Assembly (NCBI GenBank): GCA_029287275.1
Contig: JARFRL010000058.1
Span: 1-25,648, forward strand
Origin: Pontiella desulfatans
GTDB taxonomy: Bacteria; Verrucomicrobiota; Kiritimatiellia; Kiritimatiellales; Pontiellaceae
Length of the DNA: 25,648 nt
Reading direction: 5' to 3'
Below are positions 8,191-15,986 of the stretch, piece after piece (position 1 is the first letter of the stretch; each line of letters opens with the position of its first letter). The position numbers were made by a program, and so were the translations under genes. Below the pieces are notes generated by a model, which saw only the letters and a list, made by a program, of their open reading frames with translations, was not told where the DNA came from and did no database searches.

Positions 8191-10512
8191 TTAGAACGTG
8201 TGGCCGATCAGGAAGTTGAAGCGGCCGTTTCCTTCTTGGAACCGCTCGTCGTAGGTGATCGGCCAGGCGTAGTCCAGATGCAACGGAAATCCCGGCAGGT
8301 CGAGGCGCAGCCCGAGGCCCCAGTTGTCGTTGTAGAGCGACGGATCGAAGTCCCACGAATCAACGTTCACGAAACCGACGTCGTAGAAGACCGCGCCGCG
8401 GATCTTGTTCCAGATGGGATAGGTCATCTCGGCGGTCGCGAAAGCCATGGAGTTCCCGCCGACGGAATCGCCGGTGGTGGGATCCTTCGGTCCCACGTCG
8501 CGGTATTCAAAGCCGCGCAGCGTGTAGGAGCCGCCCAGGAAGAGCCGGTCGAAAATCGGAACCCCGCCGCCATACTCCGCGCCCGCCTCCGCGTCGGCCT
8601 TGCTGTCCGCGTAGGCTTCGACGGATTCGATCTGACCGCGCAGGTTCAACACCATGTCCCAGATCAACGCGAAGTGCTGCGTTGAACGGATTCGGCCGCC
8701 GAAGATGTCGGTTCCGCCGGCCAGTGGTCCGCCGGCCATGTAGGGTGAAATGGTGGTTTTGTTGCCGCGGGTCGGGTTGAAGAAACGGTCGCGGGAATCG
8801 AACTGCCAAGTGTATTCGAGGCCGCTTTTGCTGCGCTTGCCCTCTTCGTTCTGGATGGCGGGCGACGCGTTGGGCGAAACATTGAACACGTCGAACCGTT
8901 CGATGGTGTAGGCCAGCGTGCCGCGGGTGTCGCGCGAAAGCGCCTTGCCCAGGGAGAGCCGAATCCCGTCGTTGCGCTGGTCGTAGGAGTCGGAGAAATA
9001 ACGCGCCTCGCGGTGATACAGATCGATGCCGAACGAAAGCTGCCGGTCCATGAACCAGGGTTCGGTGAACGAGACGTCGAGGTCGTTGCGTTCCGTGCCG
9101 AGCTGGGCGCGGATCTTGAATTTCTGGCCGGCGCCGATCGGCGGCCACGTTTTCCAGTTGAAGTTGCCCTGCGAAAGCTCGACGTAGCCCACCAGCGCGT
9201 CGACGCTGGAGAACCCGACGCCCGCGGAAAACTGACCGGTGGGCTTCTCTTTGACCTGCACGTTTATGTCGTACTGGTCGCTATCCCCGGTCGATTCGGG
9301 ATTGATGGTGACGATCTCGAAGAAGTTCATGTTTCGCAGGCGGCTTTCCGAAACCCGCACGCGGCTTCGGTTGTACTTCTCGCCGGGATACATGACCAGT
9401 TCGCGGCGGATCACCTTGTCGAGCGTGCGTTCGTTGCCGCTGATGTTCACCGCCCTGATGTAGCCGATGACGCCTTCGGTGATTTCGTAGGTAACGGAGA
9501 CGACGCCGGTCTCGGCGTTGGCGTCGTAGACCGGTCGAACCACGGTGCGGACGTAGCCGCGGTTGCCGTAGTAGGCGCGGAGCGCCTCGCTGCCGCTCTC
9601 GATGTTTTGGTAGGCGGCGATGTCGCCGGGGCGCAAGCGGATGCCGCGCCGGACGTCTTTTTCGGGATAGGCCTCCGCGCCTTTCACGGAAATCGCGCCG
9701 AGACGATAGCGTTGTCCCTCTTCGATCTTGAAGGTCAGTATGGATTTCTTGGGCGTCGCGTCGTTGATCTCGGGCTCGGAGACCTTGATGTCGAGAAACC
9801 CGTTGTTCATGTAAAACGATTTGATGGCGAAGACGTCGGAATCGACGACCTCTTCCTTGTATTTACCCGCGCCGGTGATGAACGAGATCCAGTTTTTCTT
9901 CTTTTGCTGCATCAACTTCGCGAGTTGCTTGTCCTCGATTAGATCGTTGCCCTCGAACTCGATCTTCTTGATTCCCATCTTGGGCCCTTCGTCGACCCGG
10001 AAGGTGACGTCGACCGTGCCGAGCTCGTCGTTGGCCTTCGACGACCAGGTGACCTTGGTCTCGGGATACCAGTAATCGCGGTAGGCTTCCTTGATCTTGG
10101 AGGCGGCCATTTCGAAGGTGGAGTCGTCCGCGACCTGGCCGATCTCGAGCTCGGATTTCTTTTTGACCTTGCGGCCGCTTTTCGCGCCGCCAACGATTTC
10201 GATTCGACGCAACCGATGTTTGGAAACCACGGTGTAGATCAGCACCACGCCGTCGCCCTCGACGTCCATCTTGGCGTTGACGTAGGAATAGCGACCGGAC
10301 TGGCGCATGCGATTCACGTCGATCGCGATGGAGGAGAGAATGGTCTCGCGGTCGGGCACCTGCTCGCCCACCTTGAACGACGTGAAGGCCGAGACGGAGC
10401 TCATGGCGTAGGATTCGCCCGCTTGGTTGACGATGCGGATGTCCTTGATGATCTCGGCCCGGACGATCGTCGAGATCAACAGGGCCGCGAGAAGGGTGAA
10501 CGTTTTTTTCAT
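8191..10512 (-). CDS. bamA: Outer-membrane protein assembly factor BamA
   Basis: Central Omp85 component that folds beta-barrel proteins into the outer membrane. 773 aa from ATG at 10512; a TTG at 10524 is in frame, but the ATG gives the better signal peptide (MKKTFTLLAALLISTIVRA). Several POTRA domains fill roughly residues 20-400 (for example VTFRVDEGPKMGIKKIEFEG and YEITEGVIGYIRAVNISGN). The barrel begins near GQFSAGVGFSS. The Omp85 loop-6 signature appears as GSYTLRGFEYRDVG, and the chain ends in Phe (LIGHTF), as expected of a barrel sorting signal. Last gene of the long leftward unit, 21 nt after dnaB. In many Gram-negatives bamA is followed by skp/ompH and lpx genes; here none follows and the neighbour converges. 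Confidence 0.96.
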   Translation of the reverse strand: MKKTFTLLAALLISTIVRAEIIKDIRIVNQAGESYAMSSVSAFTSFKVGEQVPDRETILSSIAIDVNRMRQSGRYSYVNAKMDVEGDGVVLIYTVVSKHRLRRIEIVGGAKSGRKVKKKSELEIGQVADDSTFEMAASKIKEAYRDYWYPETKVTWSSKANDELGTVDVTFRVDEGPKMGIKKIEFEGNDLIEDKQLAKLMQQKKKNWISFITGAGKYKEEVVDSDVFAIKSFYMNNGFLDIKVSEPEINDATPKKSILTFKIEEGQRYRLGAISVKGAEAYPEKDVRRGIRLRPGDIAAYQNIESGSEALRAYYGNRGYVRTVVRPVYDANAETGVVSVTYEITEGVIGYIRAVNISGNERTLDKVIRRELVMYPGEKYNRSRVRVSESRLRNMNFFEIVTINPESTGDSDQYDINVQVKEKPTGQFSAGVGFSSVDALVGYVELSQGNFNWKTWPPIGAGQKFKIRAQLGTERNDLDVSFTEPWFMDRQLSFGIDLYHREARYFSDSYDQRNDGIRLSLGKALSRDTRGTLAYTIERFDVFNVSPNASPAIQNEEGKRSKSGLEYTWQFDSRDRFFNPTRGNKTTISPYMAGGPLAGGTDIFGGRIRSTQHFALIWDMVLNLRGQIESVEAYADSKADAEAGAEYGGGVPIFDRLFLGGSYTLRGFEYRDVGPKDPTTGDSVGGNSMAFATAEMTYPIWNKIRGAVFYDVGFVNVDSWDFDPSLYNDNWGLGLRLDLPGFPLHLDYAWPITYDERFQEGNGRFNFLIGHTF

Positions 10513-10533
10513 GAATGGTTCCAAATGTTTTCG

Positions 10534-11931
10534 CTACTGGTCGCCGGGCGGATAATCGTCCTCGTATTCGGCGCGGTCTTCGAAACGGGTGTACTCGCGA
10601 ATGAACGAGAGCTTCACCTCGCCGGTGGCGCCGTGGCGGAATTTAGCGATGTCGACCACCGCGAGGTTGTCGGTGTTGCGATCGTCGCCTTGCTTGTAGT
10701 AGCTGGGGCGGTAGAGCAACATGACGATGTCGGCGTCTTGCTCGATGGCGCCCGAATCGCGGAGGTGCGAAAGCTTCGGCACGTTGTCGCCGGAGCTTTC
10801 CGTGGCGCGGCTGAGCTGCGACAGCACGATGACGGGCACCTCGAGTTCCTTGGCCATGGCTTTCACCGCGCCGGAAATGGCCATGGTTTCGCGCTGACGG
10901 CCGTCGCGCGCGAATTTGGTGTAGTTCATCAACTGCAGATAGTCGACGACGATCAGGCCCAGCTCCTGGCCCTGATGCCGGCATTTTTCCTTGATGCGCC
11001 GCGCGCGGGATCTCAGCTCGACGGCTTCCAAGCCGGGCGTGTCGTCGATGTAAATCCGCGCCTTGGAAAGCCGGTCGACCGCGGAGGTGAGTTTCGCGTG
11101 CTCGTCGGGCGTCATTTTTCGCCCTTTCACGCGCTGCATTGGAAGCCGGGCGTTGCAAAAGAGCATGCGTTTGACGAGCTGTTCGCGCGACATTTCCAAA
11201 CTGAAGACCGCGACGGCGACCGGATCGCCGTGAAGGCCCAGCGCCGCGTTTTCGGCGATGTTGAGCGCCAACGAGGTTTTCCCCATGGCCGGGCGGGCCG
11301 CGAGCACGATCATGTCGGTTTTATTCAGGCCGCCGAGGCGTTCGTTAAGCCCCATGAACCCGGTGGTGACGCCGGTGATGAGCTGATTCGGATCGGTGTT
11401 TTCGATCTGGACGAACGCCTCGCGCACCGACTCCTTCCAGTCCGGAATGGATTCGGCGCCGTGTTCGCTGAGTTTGAACAGCGAGGCCTCGGCCTCGCCG
11501 ACGAGCACGTTGGCGTCGTCCTCGCCTTTGTACGCGGCGTCGATGATCTCGGAGGATTGCTCGATGAGCATGCGGTAGAGCCGCTTCTCCATGACGATGT
11601 CGCAGTAGAACTCGACGTGCGCGGGAACGAGCGTGCTGTCTTGAAGCTGGACGAGATAGTCGTAGCCTCCGACTTTGTCCAACGCGTCGTGGTTCTTGAG
11701 CCATTCGCCGATGGTAATGGCGTCCATGGGCAGGTTGGCCTGACTCATGTCCACCAGTTGCTCGAAAAGCGTCTGGTGCCGGCGGTCGTAAAACGATTCA
11801 TGCCCCAAGCGTTTGGAGAGGCATTTATCGAGAGAGCTCGCGGGGTCCAGCAGAATGGAACCTAAAACCCCCCGCTCGGCTTCTTCGCTGTGCGGGGGGA
11901 TTCGCAGTCCGGCTGGATCCCCGGGGATCAT
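10534..11931 (-). CDS. dnaB: Replicative DNA helicase DnaB
   Basis: Hexameric 5'-3' replicative helicase, 465 aa, normal length. The N-terminal DnaB domain (~10-115) begins PPHSEEAERGVLGSILLDP. The RecA-like C-terminal domain has Walker A ARPAMGKTS with K218, Walker B GLIVVDYLQLM, and the later conserved LSQLSRATESS and LRDSGAIEQDADIV. No intein or insertion interrupts it. Its ATG overlaps the rplI stop by 4 nt (ATGA), implying translational coupling. This rplI-dnaB neighbourhood is common in bacteria. Confidence 0.98.
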   Translation of the reverse strand: MIPGDPAGLRIPPHSEEAERGVLGSILLDPASSLDKCLSKRLGHESFYDRRHQTLFEQLVDMSQANLPMDAITIGEWLKNHDALDKVGGYDYLVQLQDSTLVPAHVEFYCDIVMEKRLYRMLIEQSSEIIDAAYKGEDDANVLVGEAEASLFKLSEHGAESIPDWKESVREAFVQIENTDPNQLITGVTTGFMGLNERLGGLNKTDMIVLAARPAMGKTSLALNIAENAALGLHGDPVAVAVFSLEMSREQLVKRMLFCNARLPMQRVKGRKMTPDEHAKLTSAVDRLSKARIYIDDTPGLEAVELRSRARRIKEKCRHQGQELGLIVVDYLQLMNYTKFARDGRQRETMAISGAVKAMAKELEVPVIVLSQLSRATESSGDNVPKLSHLRDSGAIEQDADIVMLLYRPSYYKQGDDRNTDNLAVVDIAKFRHGATGEVKLSFIREYTRFEDRAEYEDDYPPGDQ

Positions 11932-12380
11932 TTCTCTTCGACGATCCAGACCTTGAGGGTTCCGGTGACTTCCGGATGGAGTTTGATCTCGACGTCGAAC
12001 ACTCCCAACTCATGCAGCGGAGCCGCGAGAGCGATCTTGTTTTTGTCGAGCTCCAGGCCCTGCTCGGCCAGTTTTTCAAGGATGTTGGGAACGCCCACGG
12101 AACCAAACATCTTTCCGTTCTCGCCGACTTTCGCGGCGATGGTGCATTCGACGCCCGCGATCTTCTTGGCGATTTCCTCGGCGGCGGACTTTTCCTTCTC
12201 GAGCTGAACGAGGCGCTCGGCGCGCTTCTTCTCGATCTGGCGCTTCTTGCCTTCGGTCACTTCCGTGGCGACGCCTTTCGGGAGCAGATAGTTGCGGGCG
12301 TAACCGTCCGCGACTTTCACAACGTCGCCTTCAATACCCAGGCCTTCGACCTGGTCCATCAATAGTACTTCAACAGCCAT
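11928..12380 (-). CDS. rplI: Large-subunit ribosomal protein bL9
   Basis: 150 aa, the usual length. The N-terminal rRNA-binding domain reads EVLLMDQVEGLGIEGDVVKV, with ADGYARNYLLPKGVA just after, the bL9 signature. A long charged connecting helix (~45-78) and the C-terminal domain (KMFGSVG, VFDVEIKLHPEV) follow. Preceded by AAGGAG 7 nt before ATG. 17 nt downstream of rpsR and overlapping dnaB by 4 nt. Confidence 0.98.
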   Translation of the reverse strand: MAVEVLLMDQVEGLGIEGDVVKVADGYARNYLLPKGVATEVTEGKKRQIEKKRAERLVQLEKEKSAAEEIAKKIAGVECTIAAKVGENGKMFGSVGVPNILEKLAEQGLELDKNKIALAAPLHELGVFDVEIKLHPEVTGTLKVWIVEEK

Positions 12381-12397
12381 GGTGGTACTCCTTTTTC

Positions 12398-12613
12398 TTA
12401 GCGGACCAGACCCATCACCCGCGCGCGGCGGATGGCTTTTTTGATCTGACGCTGCTGCTGGGCGTTGGCGCCCGTGATGCGGCCGGGCAGAATCTTGCCG
12501 CGATCGGTCATGAACTTCTTGAGAAGCTCGGCATCTTTGTAATCGATCGAGGTGACTCCACGAAGGAGCTCCGGATCGCGCTTGTAATCATCTTTATCTC
12601 TACTACGACGCAT
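12398..12613 (-). CDS. rpsR: Small-subunit ribosomal protein bS18
   Basis: 71 aa, normal size. Conserved features are IDYKDAELLKKFMTDRGKIL, GRITGANAQQQRQIKKAIRR, and RARVMGLV at the C-terminus. No N-terminal zinc-cysteine motif is present (the start is MRRSRDKDDYKRD), so this is a Cys-free form. AAGGAA lies upstream. Between ssb and rplI, in the conserved bacterial order. Confidence 0.97.
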   Translation of the reverse strand: MRRSRDKDDYKRDPELLRGVTSIDYKDAELLKKFMTDRGKILPGRITGANAQQQRQIKKAIRRARVMGLVR

Positions 12614-12629
12614 TGTTAATTCCTTTCAA

Positions 12630-13049
12630 TTAAAACGGCACATCATCGTCATCATCGACGCTCGGCGCCGGCGGCTGAGGGGCCTGCTCCGGCGCGTCCG
12701 AAAACTCGGTTGCTTTGCCGGGCGTTCCCAAGAACTGAACGCGGTCGGCCCGCACGCGCAACTTGCTGCGCTTCTCGCCCTGCTGATTTTCCCACTGGTC
12801 CAACTGCAAGCGGCCTTCCACGAACACCGGCGATCCCTTATGGAGATACTCGGCCGAGGTTTCCGCCTGGCGTCCCCAAACCACCACGTCCACAAAGCAG
12901 GTCTGCTCAACCATCTCGCCCGCTTTGTTTTTGAAGTTCTCGTTGATGGCCAACCCGAGGTCCGCGACCGCGGTGCCCGACGGCGTGTACCGGATTTCCG
13001 GATTACGCGTCAGATTCCCCATCAAAAGGACCCGGTTGTAGCTGGCCAT
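12630..13049 (-). CDS. ssb: Single-stranded DNA-binding protein SSB
   Basis: 139 aa. N-terminal OB fold (~1-108) starting ASYNRVLLMGNLTRNPEIRY, with FVDVVVWGRQAE and GSPVFVEGRLQ. A short Pro-rich linker leads to the acidic tip DDDDDVPF, the docking motif for SSB partners. The ATG is only 3 nt after the rpsF stop, and its Shine-Dalgarno (GGAGG) lies inside the last rpsF codons, so its translation probably depends on rpsF. Coats single strands in replication, recombination and repair. Confidence 0.98.
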   Translation of the reverse strand: MASYNRVLLMGNLTRNPEIRYTPSGTAVADLGLAINENFKNKAGEMVEQTCFVDVVVWGRQAETSAEYLHKGSPVFVEGRLQLDQWENQQGEKRSKLRVRADRVQFLGTPGKATEFSDAPEQAPQPPAPSVDDDDDVPF

Positions 13050-13052
13050 GGC

Positions 13053-13361
13053 TTAAGCCTCCGTAGCGACTTCCACTCCGTCGGATTCAACAAACTGGTG
13101 ACGAAACACGTTGGTCGCCAATTTCAAGCGAGCCTTGAACGCGTCCACTTTCTCTCCGTCGATCTTAAACATAATCACGACGTAAATACCGGCCTTCTGT
13201 TTTTTGAGCGGACGCGCGAACGCCTTTTTGCCCATGCGAACATTGCTCTCCATGGAGCCGCCCAGCTTCTCGAGTTCTTCTTTCACGCGACCAATCGCTT
13301 GGTCCAGTCCCTCTTCGTCGAGCGACTCGGGAAAGATGAACAATCCTTCGTACGTATTCAA
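13053..13361 (-). CDS. rpsF: Small-subunit ribosomal protein bS6
   Basis: 102 aa; the fold is recognisable from NTYEGLFIFPESL, the helix LDQAIGRVKEELEKLGG and the strand GIYVVIMFKIDGEKVDAFKARL. The start codon is TTG at 13361: AAGGAG lies 7 nt upstream and no ATG or GTG is available in frame near the expected N-terminus. 16 nt separate it from the pth stop. bS6 and bS18 bind as a pair in the 30S subunit, and in several bacteria the pair controls its own operon through an rpsF leader; I could not make out that structure in the 16-nt gap. Confidence 0.97.
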   Translation of the reverse strand: MNTYEGLFIFPESLDEEGLDQAIGRVKEELEKLGGSMESNVRMGKKAFARPLKKQKAGIYVVIMFKIDGEKVDAFKARLKLATNVFRHQFVESDGVEVATEA

Positions 13362-13368
13362 TGGTATT

Positions 13369-13374
13369 CTCCTT
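13369..13374 (-). promoter_or_regulatory. Ribosome-binding site fixing the TTG start of rpsF
   Basis: AAGGAG on the minus strand, 7 nt before TTG at 13361. Strength and spacing support the non-ATG start. Confidence 0.75.
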
Positions 13375-13377
13375 AGC

Positions 13378-13953
13378 TTATCCTATTCGTGACTGATTGA
13401 ACTCGTTCATGGTTCGCTCGGTCCCTACGGAAAAGATGCTTTCTACCGCGTCGGCGGCTCGTTCTACAACCTTTTCCAACTTAAAATGCTCTTCGACCGC
13501 GAACTCGCCCAGCACGAACTCGATCATGTCCGCGTCGGCCGGCTTCGGCCCGATTCCAACCCGCACGCGGGGGAACCCTTTCGTTTGAAGCCACTCCAGC
13601 AACGATTTCATGCCGTTATGACTCCCGCCCGATCCTTTCGACCGGACCCTGACGCCGCCAAACTCGATATCGACGTCGTCGTAAATCACGACCACGTCCT
13701 CCGGGGCGACGCGCCACTTCCTCATCGCCCCCCAGACCGCCTTGCCGCTGCGGTTCATGAAGGTCGTCGGCTCGATCAACCGCGCCTCGTGTTCCCCCAC
13801 TCTGACCTTCGCCTGTCTGGCGGGGAACCAAAACATTTTTTTGAACACGGCGCCCCGGCGCTTGGCCAGTTCCTCCACGACCAGGAAGCCTATGTTGTGG
13901 CGGGTGCGCTCGTATTCTTTTCCGGGATTCCCCAGTCCAACGACTAGTTTCAA
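13378..13953 (-). CDS. pth: Peptidyl-tRNA hydrolase
   Basis: Recycles peptidyl-tRNA released from stalled ribosomes. 191 aa, normal length. Conserved VVGLGNPGKEYERTRHN holds N9 and the catalytic H19; other signatures are TFMNRSGKAV, VVIYDDVDIEFG and GGSHNGMKSL. The start codon is TTG at 13953 (MKLVVGLGN), supported by GGGAGGAA 5 nt upstream; no ATG lies near. Located between rplY and rpsF. The string prs-rplY-pth is widespread, for example in Pseudomonas. Confidence 0.97.
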   Translation of the reverse strand: MKLVVGLGNPGKEYERTRHNIGFLVVEELAKRRGAVFKKMFWFPARQAKVRVGEHEARLIEPTTFMNRSGKAVWGAMRKWRVAPEDVVVIYDDVDIEFGGVRVRSKGSGGSHNGMKSLLEWLQTKGFPRVRVGIGPKPADADMIEFVLGEFAVEEHFKLEKVVERAADAVESIFSVGTERTMNEFNQSRIG

Positions 13954-13958
13954 AAATC

Positions 13959-13966
13959 TTCCTCCC
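13959..13966 (-). promoter_or_regulatory. Ribosome-binding site fixing the TTG start of pth
   Basis: GGGAGGAA on the minus strand, 5 nt before TTG at 13953. A small stem (TCCCG/CGGGA around CTTCGAATTC) just upstream would partly cover it, so accessibility may vary. Confidence 0.7.
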
Positions 13967-13984
13967 GGAATTCGAAGCGGGAAA

Positions 13985-14614
13985 TTATTCCGCTTCTTTC
14001 TTCTCGGTCAGCACTTCCGGCTCGGCGTCACCCGCTTCGGCTTCTTCATCTTCTTCAGCCTGCGGACCGGAAACGGACGCGACCACCGCGTCGTCGTCGA
14101 CCAACAACTTGAATTTCGATGAAAGGCCCAGGTCGGTAACGCTCAGCGACTGGCCGATCTCGAGGTCGGACACGTCGATCTCGAACGCCTCGACCAGATC
14201 GCCCGGAAGACACTCGACCGCCACGGCGTGCATGACATGGTCGATGGAGCCCCCGGCTTTAACGCCGGCCGCCTCGCCAACGAGCTCGATCTGCACGTCG
14301 ACGGAAATGACCTTGTCGGCCGCGACGCGCATCAGGTCCACGTGCAGCAGATCGCTGGAGACCGGATGATGTTGCACGTCTTTAACCAGCACGGACACAT
14401 CGCCTTCGCCCTCGAGTTCGATCTCCATGATGAGACTTTCGCTGGCGTGGTGATGAAGGATCTGCTCGAAATCATGAGCGTTCACTTCAACGGATACGGG
14501 TTCTTTTTCGGCGCCATAAACGATCGCCGGCAACTGCCCGGCGGCGCGCGCGCGGCGCGCGTTGCTCGAACCTTCGAGCACTCTTTTCTTCGCGATGAGT
14601 TTTGTGTCTTCCAT
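13985..14614 (-). CDS. rplY: Ribosomal protein bL25, CTC (two-domain) form
   Basis: 5S rRNA-binding protein, 209 aa, so the long CTC type rather than the ~95-aa E. coli form. The N-terminal bL25 domain (~1-95) has SSNARRARAAGQLPAIVYG and VLVKDVQHHPVSSDLLHVDL. The C-terminal TL5-like beta domain (~100-185) has GVKAGGSIDH and VECLPGDLVEAFEIDVSDLEIG. An acidic tail (~188-209, AEEDEEAEAGDAEPE) follows. AGGAGAG precedes ATG. It lies 18 nt after prs and 31 nt before pth. Confidence 0.96.
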   Translation of the reverse strand: MEDTKLIAKKRVLEGSSNARRARAAGQLPAIVYGAEKEPVSVEVNAHDFEQILHHHASESLIMEIELEGEGDVSVLVKDVQHHPVSSDLLHVDLMRVAADKVISVDVQIELVGEAAGVKAGGSIDHVMHAVAVECLPGDLVEAFEIDVSDLEIGQSLSVTDLGLSSKFKLLVDDDAVVASVSGPQAEEDEEAEAGDAEPEVLTEKKEAE

Positions 14615-14632
14615 GTGATTCTCTCCTAATTA

Positions 14633-15559
14633 TCAAACCCTGAACAGCGAGCTGACGGATTGGTCGTTGTGAATTCGGCAGATCGCCTCCGCCAAGGTGT
14701 CAGCCACTGACAACACGGTTACGTTAAAGTCCGGCCATTCGCGCTGCGGCACCGTATCGGTGGTGACGAGCTCGGTGATCGCCGAGTTTTTCAAGCGGTC
14801 GATGCCCTTCTGCGTCAGCAGGGAGTGGCTCACCGCGGCGCGGATGGACTTCGCTCCGGCTTTTTCCAGCAGCTTCGCGGCCGCGGTCAAGGTGCCGGCG
14901 GTCGACGTCATGTCGTCGACCAAAAGGGTGTCGCGGCCTTTCACGTCGCCGACCAGATGATTGGCCTCGACGTCTTCGGCGCTCTTGCGTTGCTTGCCCA
15001 CGAGCGCGATGCCCGCGTCGAGCAGCTTGGAATACGCGTCGGCCATTTTCAGCCCCCCGGCGTCGGGCGAAACCACGACCAGGTTCTCGAGATCCATCGA
15101 GCGCAGATATTTAACGATGACGGGCGAACCGTAGAGGTGGTCCACCGGAACATCGAAGAAACCTTGAATTTGTTGGGCGTGCAGGTCGACGCACAGCACG
15201 CGGTCGGCGCCGGCGGCCTCGAGCAACGAGGCGACCAGTTTGGCCGTGATCGGGACGCGCGGCTGATCTTTACGATCCTGGCGCGCGTACCCGTAATAAG
15301 GAAGAACCGCCGTGATGCGGTCGGCCGAGGCGCGCTTGGCCGCGTCGATCATGATCAGGAGTTCCATCAGATATTCGTTTGGATTCACCGAAACCGATTG
15401 GACGATGAACAGGTCGTCGCCGCGGACGTTGTCCACGATCTTGACGAAGACCTCGCCGTCGGGGAAGCGCGTGATGTCAACATCACACAGCTCCACGCCG
15501 GCCGCGCTCGCGATGCGCTCGGCCAAGGCTCGATGTCCTGTTCCTGAAATAATCTTCAT
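14633..15559 (-). CDS. prs: Ribose-phosphate pyrophosphokinase (PRPP synthase)
   Basis: Makes PRPP from ribose 5-phosphate and ATP for nucleotide, His and Trp synthesis. 308 aa, normal class I length. Signatures: the N-terminal RFPDGEVFVKI, YYGYARQDRKDQPRVPI (ATP-binding flexible loop region), VDLHAQQIQGFFD (divalent-cation site), and DTLLVDDMTSTAGTL (PRPP-binding loop). First protein gene of the long leftward unit, beginning 24 nt after the 3' end of tRNA-Gln, so tRNA and mRNA are probably cut from one transcript. Only a weak Shine-Dalgarno is visible. Confidence 0.98.
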   Translation of the reverse strand: MKIISGTGHRALAERIASAAGVELCDVDITRFPDGEVFVKIVDNVRGDDLFIVQSVSVNPNEYLMELLIMIDAAKRASADRITAVLPYYGYARQDRKDQPRVPITAKLVASLLEAAGADRVLCVDLHAQQIQGFFDVPVDHLYGSPVIVKYLRSMDLENLVVVSPDAGGLKMADAYSKLLDAGIALVGKQRKSAEDVEANHLVGDVKGRDTLLVDDMTSTAGTLTAAAKLLEKAGAKSIRAAVSHSLLTQKGIDRLKNSAITELVTTDTVPQREWPDFNVTVLSVADTLAEAICRIHNDQSVSSLFRV

Positions 15560-15583
15560 GTTTTCACTTATCGTAATTACTTA

Positions 15584-15657
15584 TGGTTGCCCGACCAGGG
15601 TTCGAACCTGGACCCTATGAGTCAAAGTCACATGTGCTTCCATTACACTATCGGGCA
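15584..15657 (-). tRNA. tRNA-Gln (anticodon TTG)
   Basis: 74 nt with encoded CCA (complement of 15584-15586). Acceptor TGCCCGA/TCGGGCA pairs perfectly. The anticodon arm has loop CTTTGAC with TTG in the centre, and the T arm is CCAGG-TTCGAAC-CCTGG. A tRNA-Gln directly ahead of prs-rplY-pth is a conserved arrangement in several Gram-negative bacteria. Confidence 0.97.
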
Positions 15658-15670
15658 ACTGAAAATCCCG

Positions 15671-15695
15671 AAAAAGGAGCGAATGGACTCGCTCC
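15671..15695 (-). terminator. Terminator-shaped hairpin in the leader of tRNA-Gln/prs operon
   Basis: On the minus strand: GGAGCGA-GTCCAT-TCGCTCC followed by TTTTT (15671-15675), a perfect 7-bp stem with a 6-nt loop. It can end transcripts from the upstream membrane-protein gene. However, it lies downstream of the likely promoter at 15727-15755 and only 13 nt before tRNA-Gln, so tRNA transcription must pass it. It therefore leaks or acts as an attenuator. Confidence 0.65.
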
Positions 15696-15726
15696 TCTTC
15701 CTTCCCCCAGTTCAAAAGAGCGGGAG

Positions 15727-15755
15727 ACCATAGGAAGCAACGGTTTAGAAGTCAA
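15727..15755 (-). promoter_or_regulatory. Sigma70-type promoter for tRNA-Gln-prs operon
   Basis: Minus-strand TTGACT (15755-15750), 17-nt spacer, TATGGT (15732-15727). The -35 matches consensus at 5 of 6 positions and the -10 at 4 of 6, with optimal spacing. Predicted start near 15720, about 63 nt before the mature tRNA. Found by eye and not scored against a background model. Confidence 0.6.
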
Positions 15756-15784
15756 GCGCTCGATTGGAAGTTTCGTGGTCGATT

Positions 15785-15967
15785 TCAACCGAGGAGGTAA
15801 CGCGCCGCCAGCAACCCGCAGGACGCTCCAATTTCAATCAGCGCGATCCGCTGAATATTCAGGTCGCCCACCAGCTCGCGCCATTTTTCCATGAACAGCA
15901 GCCCCAGAGACCCATCCACCAACCCGGCGATGCCCAGCCAAAACAAAATAGTGGAGAATACGTCCAT
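15785..15967 (-). CDS. Small membrane protein, 60 aa
   Basis: Predicted inner-membrane protein with one hydrophobic segment near residues 3-26 (MDVFSTILFWLGIAGLVDGS start) and a second near 43-60, joined by a short loop with MEKWRELVGDLNIQRIAL. This layout, GL-x-(5-8)-W-R then a second helix, resembles DUF2065/YjeT-type small proteins, but the match is by impression only. Start chosen at ATG 15967 because GTAGGA lies just upstream; a longer reading to 16174 runs back into the ATP-grasp gene. Its ATG is 19 nt after that gene's stop, so the two probably form an operon. Confidence 0.65.
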   Translation of the reverse strand: MDVFSTILFWLGIAGLVDGSLGLLFMEKWRELVGDLNIQRIALIEIGASCGLLAARYLLG

Positions 15968-15986
15968 GATTCCTACCCCGCCAAGA

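Noticed and set aside
13362..13377. An S6:S18 autoregulatory mRNA structure in front of rpsF
   Set aside because: The gap to pth is only 16 nt and no convincing stem with a CCG-containing bulge could be seen.
15583..15894. A 103-codon plus-strand ORF starting MVARPGFEPGPYESKSHVLP
   Set aside because: Well-known spurious translation of an antisense tRNA (here tRNA-Gln).
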